A DNA stretch of 64,000 nt from DASWIG01 sp965371445 (GTDB taxonomy: Bacteria > Acidobacteriota > Thermoanaerobaculia > Multivoradales > J023): positions 1-64,000 of the forward strand of contig CBDUYN010000036.1 in the NCBI GenBank assembly GCA_965371445.1, given 5' to 3'. Each line of letters starts with the position of its first letter. The stretch's first letter is position 1. The notes under the pieces were generated by a model. It made no database searches, was not told the origin of the DNA, and worked only from the letters and a program-made list of their open reading frames with translations. Shown here piece by piece: positions 42,601 to 53,300 of this stretch. Position numbers and translations under genes: made by a program.

Positions 42601-44374
42601 CCTCGCCCAGGAGCGGCTCCAGCGTCCCGACCGAGCGGTCGACGGCGTCGCGAAAGACCTCCTCGGCCGCGTAGAGACCGCGTCCCATGCCAACGTACTG
42701 GCTGCCCTGGCCCGAGAACAGAAAGGCCACCGGCCGTTCCCGCGGCTCCTCGCGGTCGGCGGCGCTCCACACGTGCTGCGGCAGCTCGCCAGCAAGCGCC
42801 GCGACTGCTTCGGCGCGCTCGCGGACCACGAGGGCCTGGCGGTGGCGAAAAACGGTTCGTCCCTGGCGCAGGGTAAAGGCCACGTCAGCCATGGTTTCTT
42901 CGCCGGCCTCGGCCGCGAGATGGGTGCGCAGGTTCTCCGACGCCGTCGCCAGGGCGCTCTCGCTTCGCGCCGAGAGGACCAGGAGCTGCCACTCCCGCGA
43001 CGCCCCGGAAGGTTCCGGCTCCGGCGCCTCCTCGAGGACGGCGTGGGCGTTGGTGCCGCCGACCCCGAAAGAGCTGACGCCGGCGCGCCGCGGCATGGCG
43101 TCTCGCCGGGTCCACTCCTCGAGCTTTTGGGCGACGTAGAACGGGCTCGCGGCCAAGTCGAGCGCCGGGTTGGGACGTTCGAAGTGCACGGTGGGGGGAA
43201 TCTTCCGGTGCTCCAGGGCGAGCACCGTCTTGATCAGCCCGGCGACCCCGGCGGCGGCGTCGAGGTGGCCGAAGTTCGACTTGATCGAGCCGAGGGCGCA
43301 AAAGCCCTTGGCGGCGGTCGCTTCGCGGAAGACCTTGGTGAGGGCGCGCACCTCGATCGGATCGCCGAGCGAGGTGGCGGTGCCGTGGCATTCGACGTAG
43401 CCGATGCCCTCGGGGTCGACCCCGGCCATCTCCTGGGCGGCGGCGACGACCTCCGCCTGGCCCTCGACCGAGGGGGCGGTGTAGCTGACTTTCGCCGAGC
43501 CGTCGTTGTTGATCGCCGTCCCCTTGATCACCGCGCGGATCGAATCGCCGTCCTCGATCGCGTCGGCGAGGCGCTTCAGAGCGACCACGCCGATGCCGCT
43601 GCCGAAGATGGTGCCGGCGGCTTGTTCGTCGAAGGTGCGGCAATGGCCGTCGGGCGAGGCGAGGCCGCCTTCCTGGTGGAGGTAGCCGATCCGGCCCGGG
43701 ACCTTCACCGTCACGCCGCCGACCAGCGCCATGTCGCACTCGTAGCTCAAGAGCCCCAGGCAGGCCAGGTGGGTGGCCACCAGCGATGTCGAGCAGCTGC
43801 TCTGGACGATTATCGAGGGTCCCTTCAAGTCGAGCTTGTAGGATGTCCGGGTCGGCATGAAGTCCTTGTCGTTGGTGATGAAGACCTGGAATGCCCCGGC
43901 GCCGTCGAAAAGCTCGCGGTGCGTCATCAGGTTCGACAGCAGGTAGGTGTTCCAGGCCACCCCGGCGTAGACCCCGATCAAGCCGTCGAAGCCGGCCGGC
44001 GTATGGCCGGCGTTCTCCAACGCGCTCCAGGCATGCTCGAGGAAGAGCCGCTGCTGGGGATCCATGAGCGCGGCGTCGCGGGCGTTGTAGCCGAAGAAGT
44101 CGGCATCGAACTCTTCGGCGCCTTCGATGGCGCTCGCCATCTTGACGTAGCCGTCGCGGGCGAGGACCGAGCGCGGGACCCCGGCGGCGATCAGCTGCTC
44201 GTCGGTGAGCGGCTCGACCGCCTCACGGCCTTCCGCGAGGAGCTTCCAGAGAGCGTCGAGGTCGCGGGCACCAGGAAAGCGCCCGGACATGCCGATCACG
44301 GCGACGTCGCGCTCGGACGTTTCGTCGCCCGCGCCGTCGGCGGACGTGTCTTCGTCGTGCAGCAGCTCGTTCAT
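39698..44374 (-). CDS. PKS module: KS-AT-KR-T (gene B)
   Basis: 1558 aa, a single reducing module. KS with SSCSTS near 193, HGTATSLGD and SNFGHLD. AT with GHSIGEYVAACLAG near 645 and HAFHS, the pattern of malonyl-CoA ATs. KR has TGGLQGNG near 1180 in the cofactor loop and intact catalytic Ser/Tyr/Asn (LLSSLAS, AYASANS), so it should produce a beta-hydroxyl. It lacks a clear LDD motif (HTAGTAGEE), so a B-type KR is not supported. T domain LGGDSF near 1481. The start ATG 44374 overlaps the stop of gene A as ATGA. Sequence further upstream in this frame is antisense-like noise inside gene A. The N-terminus is acidic (MNELLHDEDTSADG) and the C-terminus very basic (MLKRRRTRKKAG). Gene A ends with a basic tail, so charge pairing between A and B is plausible. 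Confidence 0.95.
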   Translation of the reverse strand: MNELLHDEDTSADGAGDETSERDVAVIGMSGRFPGARDLDALWKLLAEGREAVEPLTDEQLIAAGVPRSVLARDGYVKMASAIEGAEEFDADFFGYNARDAALMDPQQRLFLEHAWSALENAGHTPAGFDGLIGVYAGVAWNTYLLSNLMTHRELFDGAGAFQVFITNDKDFMPTRTSYKLDLKGPSIIVQSSCSTSLVATHLACLGLLSYECDMALVGGVTVKVPGRIGYLHQEGGLASPDGHCRTFDEQAAGTIFGSGIGVVALKRLADAIEDGDSIRAVIKGTAINNDGSAKVSYTAPSVEGQAEVVAAAQEMAGVDPEGIGYVECHGTATSLGDPIEVRALTKVFREATAAKGFCALGSIKSNFGHLDAAAGVAGLIKTVLALEHRKIPPTVHFERPNPALDLAASPFYVAQKLEEWTRRDAMPRRAGVSSFGVGGTNAHAVLEEAPEPEPSGASREWQLLVLSARSESALATASENLRTHLAAEAGEETMADVAFTLRQGRTVFRHRQALVVRERAEAVAALAGELPQHVWSAADREEPRERPVAFLFSGQGSQYVGMGRGLYAAEEVFRDAVDRSVGTLEPLLGEDLRRILWPEDGEAEEAAAKLARTRFTQPALFVLGHALAELWKSWGVVPQAMLGHSIGEYVAACLAGTLRLDDALALVAARGRLMDELPAGAMLAVPLAGAELAEELTGDPRLAVAATNEPSRTVVSGTVEAIDVLAEKLEGRGVEGRRLHTSHAFHSPMMDPILDAFTAEVRRIELHPPKIPWVSNVTGTWISPEDATDPAYWARHLRQGVRFADGVATLLAEEERVLLEVGPGRALATLASRHPSRRPEQPVFSSLRHPQDAAEGLGEDQAHMLASLGRLWLAGVELDPAALYAGERRRRVALPTYPFERRRYWIEAGEMAAAADAATLRQQPEIADWFYLPSWKPSLLPPAPADAALASTWLVLERSAGLAAALAERLGENTARVVRVEPGRAGGGLKRRGEGAYAVDPADAAAWEALAQELAAGGELPGAVVHAWRLGGLDAPPLASAAGFEAASDEGLASLLALARAFATLPVPAAGVDVLVVASGMKRLLPGEPLRPERAALLGLCRVLPEELPGVRCRALDAGAGLEGDAAALAARLVAEVAAGGDEEVVAWRGRQRYVEAFEPVRTEEPPAVPLREGGVYVLTGGLQGNGYAFARYLARSWRARLALFEAAKAGDDEALRRRVAALEELGAEVAVFDVDLADAASLEGALEGVEERFAALHGLLHTAGTAGEETFRSLAEIDAGHLAAHFRPKVQGALALEAALQARGAQLDFCLLLSSLASVLGGLAYGAYASANSFLDAFVQERSGRGAAIPWRSVGWDVWEFEDEDEQLTGLRPDLAELAMTPRQGEEAFRRLLGLDAELVLVSTGALEARLAERRRRIAAHAVPAAAGTPAGERHPRPELQTPYAAPDSDLERRIAEVWQDFLGFEPIGVDDNFFELGGDSFIAVRVAARLREVLAVELPVAQLYQRLTVRSLAELLAQDAGEADAERAAHLAERRESMDRRQEMLKRRRTRKKAG

Positions 44375-47300
44375 CGAATCTTGCGCCTCGGCCGCTTGCC
44401 GCGGCTTTTCAAGGTTGTCCCGAGAGCCGCCTTGCGCCGGCTTGCCCGAGAACGGGTTTTGGCAAAGGCCTCCTCGGCCTCGGCCGGGGGCTCGAGATGA
44501 TGTGCCAGGGCTTTGATCGACGGGGCCTCGAAGAGGCTCACCGTGGCGATCTCGCGCCCCAGCCGGCGCTTGAGCTCGCCCACCACCTGGACGCCGACGA
44601 GCGACGTCCCGCCGAGCTCGAAGAAGTTGTCGTGCACACCGATCTCGTCGACACCCAGGTAGCGCTGCCAGACCTCGGCGATCACTTTTTCCAGCCCGGC
44701 GACCGGGGCGACGTACTCGGTGCTGAGCTCGCCCCGATCGTGACGCTCGGCGGGAGCGTCGAGGCCGGCGAGCTCCGTCGCCAGGCGGGTGGGATCGAAG
44801 TCCGCGTAGGCTTTCTGTACCGCGGCGAGGTCGCGCGGCGAGACCACCAGATGCGGCGGCACCCGGGGCGCCGAGAGGACCCGGCGCAGCACTTCGGCGG
44901 CGTCCGCCGGCTCGACGGTTCCCTCGAGGATCGCCGCCGCCAGGTCCGTCTCTTCCTCCGCGGACCCGTTCGCGGGGGACGACATCCGTGCCAACTCCTC
45001 GACCGCCGCCAATTCGAGGCGCTTCATCGAGAATCCTTCGACCACGACTCGCACCGCACCCTCCGTGTCGAAGAGGACGGCGTCGCAGGAGAGGGTGTCG
45101 CCCCCTTCCTTGCCACGTAGCACCAAGTGGCTGCGGAAGCGCTGCGGCAGCGCCGCGTGGCAACGCAGACGCTCGTAGGAGAGGGGCAGGTAGTCGCCCT
45201 CGCGGACCAGCTGCACGTAACCCACGGCGATGTCGAGAAGCGCCGGATGGAGCTCGCACCGGACGAGGTCGGAGGCCAGGTCGTCGGGCAAGGAGATCTC
45301 CGCCACCAGCTCCCCTTCGCCCACCTGGACGCGCTCCAACCCCTGCCAGCGGCGCCCGGTGACGAGGAACTCGCGGCTCGAGCGCGCCACGGCGTCTTCG
45401 GCGGTGATTTCGCCGCTCATCCGCCTCTCTATCTCTCCGAAGTCCTGCTCGAGGACGGCCGGCGCCTTGGCGGCGACCGCCACCTCGCCGCGGCAATGCT
45501 CCTTCCAGCCCTCGGCGGAACCGGCCGGCCGGCTCAGCACCCGGAAGCGGGCGGCCTCCCCGGCCTCCTCCAGGTCGAAGACGGTGAGCACCTCGCGGCT
45601 TGCGCCGTCGTCGACGACGAGGGGCTCCGGGAAGACCACGTCGCGGATCTCGAGCGGCCGGCTCGCGGCGCGCTCGGCAAAGGCCGCCCGCGCCATTTCC
45701 AGGTAGGTCGCACCGGGCACCGTCGGCCGGCCGGCGATCCGGTGCTCGGCGAGCACCCACTGACCGGCGACGGTGTAGATCGCCCGGTAGACTTCGCGCT
45801 CGGCGGTCTTCACCATGCGCAGGCCGAGCAACGGATGGCCGGGCGCCCCCGCGGCCGCCATGCCGACGCCGCGCCACCGGTCCCAGCCCAGGGAGAGGAT
45901 CCGCGCCCCGCGGCGACCGCCGCCCAGGCGCCGGGTTTCGGCCTGGGCAAAGGCGTCGAGAAAAGCGTTGGCGGCGCAGTAGTCGGCCTGGCCGAAGCCG
46001 CCGGCGACCGCGTTGATCGACGAGCACAGCACCAGGAAGTCGAGGGGCTCGCCAGCGAGGGCTTCGTAGAGCGCCCGCGTGCCGGCGACCTTGGGGCGCA
46101 GCACTGCCGCCGCCGCCGCGGCGGAGCGCGTCTCGACGAGGCCGCCGCCGGCGATTCCGGCGGCGTGGATCGCCCCGCGGATCGGTCCCAGGCGCGTGCG
46201 GGCCTCCTCGAGCACCGCCGCCAGGGCGTCCTTGTCGGCAACGTCGGCGGTGGCGGCGAAGACCTCGGCGCCCGCCGCCTCGAGCTCGCGCACGCCGCGG
46301 ATCGCCCGCGACAGGGGATCGTTCTCGCCGCGCTCGGCGACGGTGGCGTCCCACGCCTCGCGCGGCGGCAAGGAGCGGCGGCCGACGAGCGCCAGGCGGG
46401 CGCGGACTCCGTCGTCGCCGAGCGGCGTCGCCTCGACAAGGGCGCGCGCCAGCACGAGGCCGACGCCCCCGAGGCCGCCGGTGACGAGGTAGGCCGCCCC
46501 CGGCGCGAGCCACGGCTCGGCCGGCGGCAGCGTCACGGGCTCGAAGGCACGCACCCAGCGGCCGCCGCCGCGCCAGGCCACTCGGCGTTCGGCGGCGCTG
46601 GCCGTCTCGAGCTCTGCGGCGAGGTCGTCGAGCAGGTCGCCCGTGTCCTCTTCCGAGTCGGGGTCGACGTCGATCGAGCGGCAGCGAAGCCGCCGCAGCT
46701 CCTGGGGCACCGCCTCGAGCAGCCCCCATAGCGCCGCTCCGGCCGGCTCGACGGCCTCCTGCGGCTGGACTCGCCAAGCGCGGCGAGTCACCAGGTCGAG
46801 CGCCACCGGCGCCTCGCCGGCGAGCCCCGCCAGGGCCTGGACCAGGGCGAGCAGCGCCGCCACGGCGGCCTCCGCGTCGGCGAGCTGCGCCGCCGGCGCG
46901 TCGAGCGGCCAGGCACAGACGACGCGGTGCGGCGCCTCGCCGAGCTTCTCGAGAAACGCCGCGTAGCCCTCCCTCCCGCGCAGCTCGCCGACGTCGGCCG
47001 TCACGAGCCGCCGGTCGTTTGCCGCCAACCGCTTGGCCAGACGGACGCCGAGGGCGTCGCCGGCGACGAGCAGCAACCAGGTCTCGGGAGACGCCGGCCT
47101 GGCCGCGGCGGCACCCAGGAACGACGGCTTCCAGACCGGCGCGTAGAGCCAACGGCCGACGTCGTCGTGGCGGGTGAGGGCCGGGCGCTCGGCGGGGGCT
47201 TCGCGGGGCGGTGCCGCGGTGACCCAGTAGGTCTTGCGCTCGAAGGGATAGGTCGGCAACGCCAGGCGCCGCCGGTGCTCCTCACGGTAGAAGTAGAAGC

Positions 47301-50300
47301 CGTCCCAGTCGATCTCCACCCCGGCCTGCCACAGCCGGCCGAGGGCGCTTGACATGACCTCCTCCACACCGTCGCGGTCCTTGGGATGAGGCAACGAGGA
47401 GACGAAGACGCGGCCGCGCGCCTGCGGCCGGGCGAGGGTGGTGAGCGTGTGCCCGGGTCCGACCTCGAGAAAAATGCCCGGATCGGCGGCCAGCCTCGAG
47501 ACGGCGTCGGCGAAGCGTACCGGCTCGGCGAGGTGGCGCCCCCAGTAGCCAGGGTCGGTGGCTTCCTCGTCGGTGATCCAGGTGCCGGTGAGGTTGGAGA
47601 CGAAGGGGATGTCGGGCTCCCCCAGGTCGAGCCGGGCCACCTCTCGGACGAAGGGGTCGACCGCCGGCGCCATCATCGACGAATGGAAGGCGTGAGAGGT
47701 GTGGAGCCGCCGGTGGCGGACTCCGGAGCTCTCGAGCTCGGACGCCAGCGCGAGGATCTCCCGCTCCGGTCCCGACACGACACAGTCGTCGGGACCGTTG
47801 ACCGCCGCCAGCGATGTGGTGCTGTCGAGCAGCGCCAGCAGCTCCCCCTCGCCGAGGCCGACCGCCAGCATGGCACCCGGCGGCAGCTCCTGCATCATGC
47901 GGCCGCGTGCCGCGACCAGGCGCAGGGCGTCGCCGAAGTTGAAGACACCCGCCAGGCAAGCGGCCACGTACTCGCCGATCGAATGCCCCGCCATCGCCGC
48001 CGGAGTCACGCCCCAGGTCATCCACAACCGGGCCAGGGCGTACTCGACCGCGAAAAGCGCCGGCTGGGTGAGCCGCGTCTCGCGCAGCCGCTCGGCGGCC
48101 GCCGCGAGGTCGGTCCCCGCCGGAGGGTAGAGCACCTCGCGCAGGTCGAGACCGATTTCGGCCTGGAGCAGCTCGGCGCAGCGGCCGATTTCCTTCTTGA
48201 AGACCGGCTCGTTGTCGTAGAGCTGACGCCCCATCCCCAGGTACTGCGAGCCCTGGCCCGAGAACAGGAAAACCACCCGCCGCCGCGCCGCGGCGAGGCC
48301 GCCGCGCCGCGCCTGGGAGCTGCCGGGGCGCACCGGCGCGGCGGCCTGGACGTCGAGGCGTCCCGGGCGCAGGCGCTCGGGATCGACGGCGGCGAGCGCG
48401 GCGGCGGCTTCGTCACGGTCGCGAGCCACCATGAAGCGCCGGTGCTCGTAGGCCGTTCGTCCCACCTGCAGGGTGAAGGCGACGTCGGCCAGGTCGGCGT
48501 CGCTCGTGCGCAGGTGCTCGCCCAGGCGCCGGGTCGCCGCGTCGAGGGCGGTCGAGGTCTTGGCCGAGAGGAGCAGCAGGTGCACACCGCTCGAGGCGCT
48601 CGTCGGCGCTGGCGGCGGCGCTTCTTCCAGCACCACGTGGGCGTTGGTCCCGCCGATGCCGAAAGAGCTCACCCCGGCACGCCGCACCCGGCCGTGGGAA
48701 CGCCAGTCGCGCCGCTCGCGGGGGACGAAGAAGGGGGTCGCCGCGAAGGGGATCTTCGGGTTCGCCGACTCGAAGTGCAGGCTCGGGGGGATCGTCGCGT
48801 GGCGCAGCGCTCCGACCGCCTTGATCAGGCCGGCGACGCCGGCGGCGGTGTCGAGATGGCCGACGTTGGTCTTCACCGAGCCCAGGGCGCAGTAGCCGGT
48901 CTCGTGCGTCACCTCGCCGCCGTGGGAGATGCGCGAGCCGCCGCGGTGGAAGACCTGGGTCAGCGCCGTCACCTCGATCGGGTCGCCGAGCTCGGTGCCC
49001 GTGCCGTGGGCCTCGACGTAGCCGATCGAGCGCGGCTCGACGCCGGCGGCGTCGAGGGCGGCGGTGATCACCTCCTCCTGCCCCTCGACCGAGGGCGCCG
49101 TGTAGCCGACCTTGAACGAGCCGTCGTTGTTGATCGCCGAGCCCTTGATCACCGCCAGTACAGAGTCGCCGCCGGCGAGGGCACGCTCGAGGTCTTTCAG
49201 CACCACCACGCCGAGGCCGTTGCCGAGCACCGTACCGGCGGAGTCCTTGGAAAAAGCGCGGCAGTGTCCGTCGGGCGAGAGGATGCCCCCCTCCTCGTAG
49301 AAGTAGCCCTGGCGCTGCGGCACCCGCACGGCCACGCCGCCGGCCATCGCCATGTCCGACTCGCCGGCCTTCAAGCTCTGGCAGGCCAGGTGGACGGCCA
49401 CCAGCGAGCTCGAGCAGGCGGTCTGCACGTTGATCGAGGGGCCGCGCAGGTTGAGCTTGTAGGAGGCCCGCGTGGGGACGAAGTCCTTGTCGTTGGAGAT
49501 GAAGGCCTGGTAGCTGCCGGCCAGCCGCGACAGGCGATCCTCTCCGGCGTGGAGCAGGTAGGTGTTCATGCCGACACCGACGTAGAGGCCGATCTTGCCG
49601 TCGTAGCGCCGGGTGTCGTAGCCGGCGTTCTCCAGGGCCTCGTAGGCGCACTCCAGGAAGAGCCGGTGCTGCGGGTCCATGACCTCCGCCTCGCGCGGCG
49701 TGAAGCCGAAGAAGGAGGCGTCGAAGTCCTCGGCACCGTCGAGCACGCCGCGCGCCCGGACGTAGCGCGGATCGGCGAGGACCTCACCCGGCACGCGCTC
49801 GGCGAGCTCGTCGTCGGTGAAGAAGGTGATCGACTCGACGCCTTCGCAGAGGTTGTGCCAGAAAGCGTCGACGTCGCGGGCGCCGGGAAAGCGGCCGGCC
49901 ATCCCGACGATCGCCACGTCCATACGCTCGGCCAGCGCCTTCCGGCGTACCCGGTGAGGCTCGGGGACGGCCTCCTCCGGCGCCAGGCGGCGGGCGAGGG
50001 CGTCGATCGTCGGATATTGGAAAAGGTCGACCACGGTGACGTCGTCGCGCTCCAGGCGCTCGACGAGCAGGCGGTGCAGCCGCGCCGCGAGGAGCGAATG
50101 GCCGCCGAGGTCGAAGAAGTTGTCGTGCAGGCCCACGACCTCGACGTCCAGCACTTTGCACCAGAGCTCGGCGAGGGTCTGCTCGAGCTCGGTCCGCGGC
50201 AGCTTGCGCACCGCCGCCGTGGCCCGCGGCGCCGCCGTCCGGGGAGCCGGCAGGGCCCTGCGATCGACCTTGCCGTTGGGCAGGAGCGGCAGCTCGTCGA

Positions 50301-53300
50301 GGCGCACGAAGGCCGACGGCACCATGTAGTCGGGCAGGCCGTGGCGCAGGAAGCGGCGCAGCTCACCGTCGTCGGCCGCCTCGTCCTCGCCGTCGACGAG
50401 GTAGGCCACCAGGCGCGGATCGCCGGGATCGTCGCCGTGTACCACGACCACCGCCTGGCGCACGGCCGGATGGCCGGCGAGGGCCGCCTCGATCTCTCCC
50501 AGCTCGATGCGGTAACCGCGCACCTTGACCTGGTAGTCGACGCGGCCGAGGAATTCGAGGTTGCCGGTGTCGCGGTAGCGCGCCAGGTCGCCGACGCGGT
50601 AGAGGCGCTCGCCGCTCGCCGAGCCGAGCTCGGCGGCGAAGGGGTCGGGCACGAAACGTTCGGCGGTGAGCCCCGGCCGGCCGCGGTACCCCCACGCCAG
50701 GCCGTCGCCGCCGATCCACACCTCGCCGGGCACTCCGATCGGCACCGCCTCGAGGCGGGCGTCGAGCACGTGCAGCCGGGTGTTGGCGATCACCCCGCCG
50801 ACCTGGACCGGCTCCTCCCCGGCTCCCACCCGCCGGACCGCCGACCAGATGGTGGTCTCGGTGGGGCCGTACATGTTCCAGAGGCTCTGCCCTTTCTCCA
50901 CGAGCCGTGCCGCCAGCTCCGCCGGCAACGCCTCGCCGCCGCAGAGCATCTTGAGGCCCGGCCGGCCGCGCCAGCCGCTTTCGAGCAGCAGCCGCCAGGT
51001 GGCCGGCGTCGCCTGCATGACGGTGACGCCGCGCTGCGCGATCTCCTGGCCCAGGCGCAAGCCGTCGGTGACCAGGTCGCGGCCCGCAAGGACGAGGCGC
51101 GCCCCCACCGTGAGCGGTAGGAAGATCTCCAACACCGCGATGTCGAACGCCAGGGTGGTGACCGCCAGCAGTACGTCGCGTGGCTCCAGGCCGGGACGGC
51201 GGCGCATCGACGCGAGGAAGTTGACCACCGCCCGGTGCGGGATCTCGACGCCCTTGGGCTTGCCGGTCGAGCCGGAGGTGTAGATTACGTAGGCCAGGTT
51301 CTCGCCCCGCGGCGCCGGGGGGCCGGGGCCGGACGCGGCCTCCGGGGAGGGTTCGGCGTCGATCTCCAGCACCTCGCTCGCCGCCGCGGCGAGACCGTCC
51401 AAGAGACGGCGCTCGCGACGGCGCGTCACGAGCAGCCGCAGCTCCTGGGCGCGGCAGGCGTCCTCCAGCATGTAGGTCAACCGCTCCTCCGGATAGGCCG
51501 GGTCGAGGGGCACGTAGGCGCCGCCCGCCTTCAAGACCCCCAAGAGGGCCACCACCATGTCGAGCGAGGGCTCGATGGCCAGGCCTACCGCCACGTCGGG
51601 GCCCACCCCCAGCCGGATCAGACGCGCGGCCAACCACGCGGCGCGCGCCTCGAGCTCGCCGTAGCTAAGCTCGCCGCCCTCGCAGGCGACGACCGCCACG
51701 GCTTCGGGGGTGCGCCGCGCCTGGGCCTCCACCAGCTGGTGGAGACAGAGCTCGCGCGGGTAGTCGGCGGCCGTGACGTTCCAGTCGTGGAGCAATTGCC
51801 GGCGCTCGGCGGCGGCGAGCATCTCGAGATCCGCGAGCCGCCGCTCGGGCTCGGCGACGGCCGACTCCAGGAGGCAGCGCAGGTGGCCGAGCAGGCGCTC
51901 GACGGTGCTCCCCTCGAAGAGGTCACGGTTATACTGTAGGGAAAGGCCGACTTCAGCGTCGACGGCGGCCGCTGTCAGGGAGAGCTCGAACTGGGCGGCG
52001 CGGGTCTCGAGCTCGATCGACTCCCACTCCAACCCCCCGAGCACCAGGCGGGTACCCTCCCGGCCCAAGGCGAACGCGTCGAGGCCCTCGCGGCGCAGGC
52101 GAGGGGCCTGCTGCAGGGTGAAGAGGACCTGGAAGATTGGCGAACGGCTCACCCCGCGCTCGGGGTGGAGGCGCTCTACCAGCAGGTCGAAGGGGTAGCC
52201 CTGGTGACGAAAGGCGTCGAGCACCGTACGCCGCGTCTGCGAGAGGAAACCGCGCCACGTCGTCTCGCCGGCAAGGTCGCCACGCATCACCAGCGAATTG
52301 ACGAAATAGCCCACCAGCCCTTCGAGCTCCGGGCGCAGGCGTCCCGCGGTGGGCGAGCCCACCAGGATCCGGCGTTGCCCGGTGTAGCGGTGGAGCAGGG
52401 CCTGAAAGGCGGCGAGGAGCACCATGTAGAGGGTGGCGCCGGAGCGTCCGGCGAGCTCGCTCAGCCGCTCGCCGAGCGCCGCCGGCACCGCGGCGCGGCG
52501 CACGGCGCCGTTCCAGGTCTGGACCGGCGGCCGAGGCTTGTCGGTGGCGAGGTCCAAAGGCTCCAGGCTGCCGGCGAGCGAGTCGAGCCAATAGCCCTCC
52601 AGCCGTTCGCGCTCTTCGCCTTCGAGCGCCCGGCGCTCGAAGGCGACGTAGTCGCTGTAGCGCAGCGCGAGCGGTGCCAGGGGTAGAGGCCGGTTCTCCT
52701 TCTCGGCGAGATAGGCGACGCCGAGCTCCTCGAGCAGCACGGCCAGAGACCAGAAGTCGGCCACGGCGTGATGCACCACCAGGAGCAGGAAGTGCTCGCC
52801 TGGCCCCCGCTCGAGGATTCTCACCCTGAGCAGCGGGCACTGGCGCAGGTCGAATGGCCGATGGGCCTCCTCGGCCAGGCGGTCGCGCCATCGCGCCTCG
52901 TCCCAGCCTGCGGCCTCCTCGACGTGGAAGCTGAATCCCTTCGCGGCGTCGGCGTGGACCTCCTGCGTGACCTCACCGTGGGGGTCGCGGAAGCTGGTGC
53001 GCAGCGCCGGATGGCGCTCGACCAGGCGCCTAAAAGCGCGGCGCAGCGCGCCGGTGTCGAGCTCTCCGAGAAGGCGCGCCGCCGCCGCGACGTTGTAGGC
53101 CGGGCTCTCCGGCGCCAGGCAGTGGAGGAAGTAGAGGGCCTCCTGGCCGTAGGAGAGGGGATGCTCGCCCTCCGTTTCGCCGGTGGCCGGGATGGGCTCG
53201 GGAGCGTCGTCGGCGAGGCCTTCGAGGACCTCGTCGGCCAGCTCGGCGAGCGAGGCGCCTTCCAGCATCGCCGCCAGCTCGGGGGCGAAGCCCAGGTCCG

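Noticed and set aside
44375..47152. N-terminal extension of gene B of more than 900 codons
   Set aside because: The extension is low-complexity and lies inside gene A in another frame. The real start is ATG 44374, overlapping the gene A stop as ATGA just before the KS.
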